Part shown: in pieces, positions 13,088 to 15,621 of the stretch
Numbering within the stretch: position 1 is the stretch's first letter
How the letters are laid out: each line of letters starts with the position of its first letter
Assembly (NCBI GenBank): GCA_001824455.1
Contig: MHXL01000170.1
Coordinates: forward strand, 1-15,621
DNA: 15,621 nt
From: Desulfuromonadaceae bacterium GWB2_53_15
GTDB taxonomy: Bacteria; Desulfobacterota; Desulfuromonadia; Geobacterales; Pseudopelobacteraceae
Direction: 5' to 3'
The notes under the pieces: model-generated
Databases searched by the model: none
The model's input: only the letters and a program-made list of their open reading frames with translations
What the model was told of the DNA's origin: nothing
Made by a program: the position numbers and the translations under genes

Positions 13088-14836
13088 TTATTCCACGAAG
13101 CTCTTGAGTTTCTTGCTGCGGCTTGGGTGCCGCAACTTGCGCAACGCCTTTGCCTCAATCTGACGAATACGCTCGCGGGTAACCTCGAAATCCTGGCCAA
13201 CCTCTTCCAGAGTGTGGTCGCTCTTCTCGCCAATGCCGAAGCGCATCCGCAGTACCTTTTCCTCGCGCTGGGTCAAGGTGGACAGGACGCGAGCGGTCTG
13301 TTCGGACAGGTTGGCCTTGATGACCGCATCAATGGGGGAGATGACCGCCTTGTCTTCGATAAAATCGCCCAGATGGGAATCTTCTTCCTCGCCAATGGGC
13401 GTCTCCAGCGAGATGGGCTCCTTGGCAATCTTGAGCACCTTGCGAACCTTATCCAGAGGCAGTTGCATCCGTTCGGCGATTTCCTCGGGGGAAGGCTCGC
13501 GGCCATTTTCCTGAACAAGTTGACGGCTGGTACGGATCAATTTGTTGATGGTTTCGATCATGTGCACCGGAATGCGGATGGTGCGGGCTTGGTCCGCAAT
13601 GGCCCGGGTTATGGCCTGACGGATCCACCAGGTGGCATAGGTGGAAAATTTGTAGCCACGCTGGTATTCGAACTTGTCCACCGCCTTCATCAGACCGATG
13701 TTCCCTTCCTGGATCAGGTCGAGGAACTGCAGTCCGCGGTTGGTATATTTTTTGGCAATGGAAACAACCAGTCGCAGGTTGGCTTCGATCAGTTCCGACT
13801 TGGCAATACGCGCCTTGCACTCACCCTCTTCAATGGCTTTTAATGCCGTGGATAACTCGCTTGCCTTGAATCCGGATTCCTGCTCTACTTTTTGCAATTT
13901 GCGGGCAGCGTTGCGCAGCCTCTTGTCAAGCTGATCAGTCTCCTCGGCGCCCAGCTTTAATTTTTTGAGATCAGCAGCGGCTTTTTCCTCATCTTTCTGG
14001 AATTTCTCCAGGAGCGGTTTGAGTTTGTCGGTGGGGATCAGGGGCTCCAGATCGACCAGCTCTTTCATAAGTTTTTCAACCCTGATCGACAATTCCTTGA
14101 GGCGTTCGGCAATTTTATTGATATGACGATCTTTCAGTCGTAGCGATTTAAGTAATTCTGCCTGTCGATCCTTTGCCTGGCGATATTTTTTATCGAGCTC
14201 CTTCTTTTTAGAGGCGGAGCTGGCCGCTTCCAGCTCGTCGCTGATCTCAGTCAGTAACTGCTCTTGGGCCGCAACGGCATCAATATCTTCCAGGATACGT
14301 ATCTTTTGAACATCTTCCTCATCCTCTTCCAGTTGCTCTTCTTCCACCTCTTTGCTGATTTCCGAAGCGCCAATCTGGAACTTGCGCAGTTTCTCTCCCA
14401 ACAGCAGTACTTCTCTGACAGTGATAGGAGTGTTGAGGATTACGCTGGCTACATCCCGCTCTCCGTCCTCAATACGTTTGGCAATCTCGACTTCACCCTC
14501 ACGGGTTAAGAGCGAAACGGATCCCATCTCACGCAGATACATACGTACAGGGTCACTTGTCCGCCCGATGGAGCCAGGCTCAAACTCGACCTCCTCAGCC
14601 TCGCCTTCGGCTTCCTCATCTTCCTCCAGGTCGGTCTTCATTTTGGGAATCTTGACCTTCTGGGAAGAGTCGACGATCTCAATGTCCATGTCACCGAACA
14701 TGCCCATGACGTCATCGATCTGTTCAGTGGCGATGTCAGGTGGCAGTATGTCATTCACATCGTCAAAGGTCAGGAAACCTTTCTCTTTGCCGAGGTCGAT
14801 CAGTTGTTTGACTTCATCCAGATTTTTCTTGGCCAT
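13088..14836 (-). CDS. rpoD: Housekeeping RNA polymerase sigma factor RpoD (sigma-70)
   Basis: RpoD is the primary sigma factor that directs RNA polymerase to most promoters. The 582 residues hold region 1.1 (about 1-80, acidic end), region 1.2 (about 93-125, [11 protein letters not shown]), a long charged non-conserved region rich in Lys/Glu helices (about 126-340), and region 2 (about 345-425). Region 2 includes the core-binding [18 protein letters not shown] and the promoter-melting [19 protein letters not shown] segments (position 374-412). Region 3 (about 426-505) is followed by region 4 with the -35-reading helix-turn-helix (541-568, [20 protein letters not shown]). The full-length region 1.1 separates it from shorter alternative sigma factors. 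The start at 14836 follows GAGGTG with six bases between. It lies 31 bases after dnaG, the classic macromolecular-synthesis order. Confidence 0.98.
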   Translation of the reverse strand: MAKKNLDEVKQLIDLGKEKGFLTFDDVNDILPPDIATEQIDDVMGMFGDMDIEIVDSSQKVKIPKMKTDLEEDEEAEGEAEEVEFEPGSIGRTSDPVRMYLREMGSVSLLTREGEVEIAKRIEDGERDVASVILNTPITVREVLLLGEKLRKFQIGASEISKEVEEEQLEEDEEDVQKIRILEDIDAVAAQEQLLTEISDELEAASSASKKKELDKKYRQAKDRQAELLKSLRLKDRHINKIAERLKELSIRVEKLMKELVDLEPLIPTDKLKPLLEKFQKDEEKAAADLKKLKLGAEETDQLDKRLRNAARKLQKVEQESGFKASELSTALKAIEEGECKARIAKSELIEANLRLVVSIAKKYTNRGLQFLDLIQEGNIGLMKAVDKFEYQRGYKFSTYATWWIRQAITRAIADQARTIRIPVHMIETINKLIRTSRQLVQENGREPSPEEIAERMQLPLDKVRKVLKIAKEPISLETPIGEEEDSHLGDFIEDKAVISPIDAVIKANLSEQTARVLSTLTQREEKVLRMRFGIGEKSDHTLEEVGQDFEVTRERIRQIEAKALRKLRHPSRSKKLKSFVE

Positions 14837-14867
14837 TCAATTCACCTCAAATACCGCATTTCATTAG

Positions 14868-15621
14868 TTAAAGTTTGGACTTTCGGGTGCGCAGGGCATC
14901 TGCCTGTTGCAACAGGGCCGTATATTCTTCACTGTCAGGGGCCAGTACCGCTAAACGGGCAGCAATGTCCCTTATGGATAATAATGATCGTTTTTCCCTG
15001 CTATGTATGCAGTTGTCGAAAACTGTTCGCCAGTTGATGTCTGCCAGATAATCATCAGAAACCAACATGCGCGACAGAAGCATTCTGAGCTCCGGATCAT
15101 TGATTTTCTCGGTCAGTCGGCTCAGTGCCTGGGCATCATCATTGTCGGTCATGGCATTCAACATCAGGCGCGCAAGTTCCAGGTAAGCGCCGTTAAACAG
15201 GTTTTCAATACCGAACCTCTCGGCCTCTGTTCGTGCCTCAGGGTAGCTGCCCATCAATGCCAGAAGCGTCTCCTGATGGGTGTCTCCAGTGGATGGCATT
15301 GACTTCAAATCTATATGCAAATCGCGGGGCGCAAGGTTCATTCCCCCCAGACGTTTGCGAAAGGCGTGAACAGTAATCCCCAGTAGACGACAAATCTCTT
15401 TTTCGTACAGGTCCCGCTCCACCGGGTCGGCAATTTTGCGGAAACGCGGTGCAATTTCATCAATTATCCGCACTTTGCTGTCGACGCTATCAGGTGGTGT
15501 CTGGGCCAACTCCAAACGAACGAAATATTCGAATGCCGGTCGGGCCTTTTCCTGGGAGCTGCGGAATAGCTCTACCGGGTTTTTGGCTAAAAAACTGTCC
15601 GGATCATCACCTGCCGGCAAG
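14868..15621 (-). CDS. dnaG: DNA primase DnaG, C-terminal part (5' end outside window)
   Basis: DnaG makes the RNA primers for chromosome replication and binds the DnaB helicase through its C terminus. Only the last 250 residues or so are visible; the frame is open at the window edge. The segment begins at the end of the TOPRIM domain (LPAGDDPDSFL) and continues through the region after it (LFRSSQEKARPAFEYFVR, DPVERDLYEKEICRLLGI) into the all-helical C-terminal helicase-binding domain. The zinc-binding domain and catalytic core are not in the window. The stop TAA is at 14870-14868, 31 bases before rpoD on the same strand. dnaG followed by rpoD is widely conserved, which supports the call. Confidence 0.94.
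   Translation of the reverse strand, partial: LPAGDDPDSFLAKNPVELFRSSQEKARPAFEYFVRLELAQTPPDSVDSKVRIIDEIAPRFRKIADPVERDLYEKEICRLLGITVHAFRKRLGGMNLAPRDLHIDLKSMPSTGDTHQETLLALMGSYPEARTEAERFGIENLFNGAYLELARLMLNAMTDNDDAQALSRLTEKINDPELRMLLSRMLVSDDYLADINWRTVFDNCIHSREKRSLLSIRDIAARLAVLAPDSEEYTALLQQADALRTRKSKL

Noticed and set aside
13082..13843. A 253-codon rightward open frame antisense to rpoD
   Set aside because: It is the mirror of an unambiguous rpoD frame, has no ribosome-binding site and its product shows no recognisable domain.

Overview
The window reads as ordinary chromosomal core DNA of a Gram-negative bacterium, most likely a deltaproteobacterium near Geobacter/Trichlorobacter/Pelobacter (Desulfuromonadales/Geobacterales). 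That assignment is inference from moderately high GC, protein flavour, a dnaG-rpoD operon, an obgE-proB pair, an RdgC-like protein and a NapH-type iron-sulfur membrane protein; no phylogenetic marker was searched. Coding density is high. I see no CRISPR array, rRNA, tRNA, transposase or phage gene.

Layout. (1) Positions 1-3974 run leftwards: prmA and rsmE (sharing an ATGA stop/start), then a small zinc-ribbon protein with a disordered acidic tail, then mutL, whose 3' end is cut by the window edge. prmA and rsmE modify the translation apparatus (ribosomal protein L11 and 16S rRNA); mutL is mismatch repair. An intrinsic terminator lies directly upstream of mutL, and a nested inverted repeat fills the rsmE/zinc-ribbon gap. 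(2) A divergent control region (3975-4138) holds a near-consensus sigma-70 promoter whose -10 box lies inside a perfect palindrome. (3) Positions 4139-11749 run rightwards: a pyruvate,phosphate dikinase/PEP synthase regulatory protein (DUF299), an OmpR-type response regulator without an adjacent kinase, a DegQ/HtrA periplasmic protease, a NapH-like 4Fe-4S membrane protein, an RdgC-like protein, then obgE and proB (overlapping). Gaps here carry strong hairpins: a nested one before degQ, a terminator-like one after degQ, and a 106-bp palindromic element before obgE. (4) Positions 11784-15621 run leftwards and converge on proB: dnaG (5' end outside the window), rpoD, and 8 bases further on a secreted TPR/coiled-coil/Ig-like protein that I do not recognise.

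Working together: the right block is the macromolecular-synthesis arrangement (primase plus housekeeping sigma factor) with an envelope protein appended. The middle block mixes central carbon control, signalling and envelope quality control, and only some neighbours are clearly co-transcribed (napH-like/rdgC; obgE/proB; prmA/rsmE).

I looked for a novel system and did not find a convincing one. The items most worth a second look are the structured intergenic elements, the zinc-ribbon protein with repeated aromatic-acidic motifs, the unidentified protein behind rpoD, and a glutamate-to-glutamine change in the MutL endonuclease motif.
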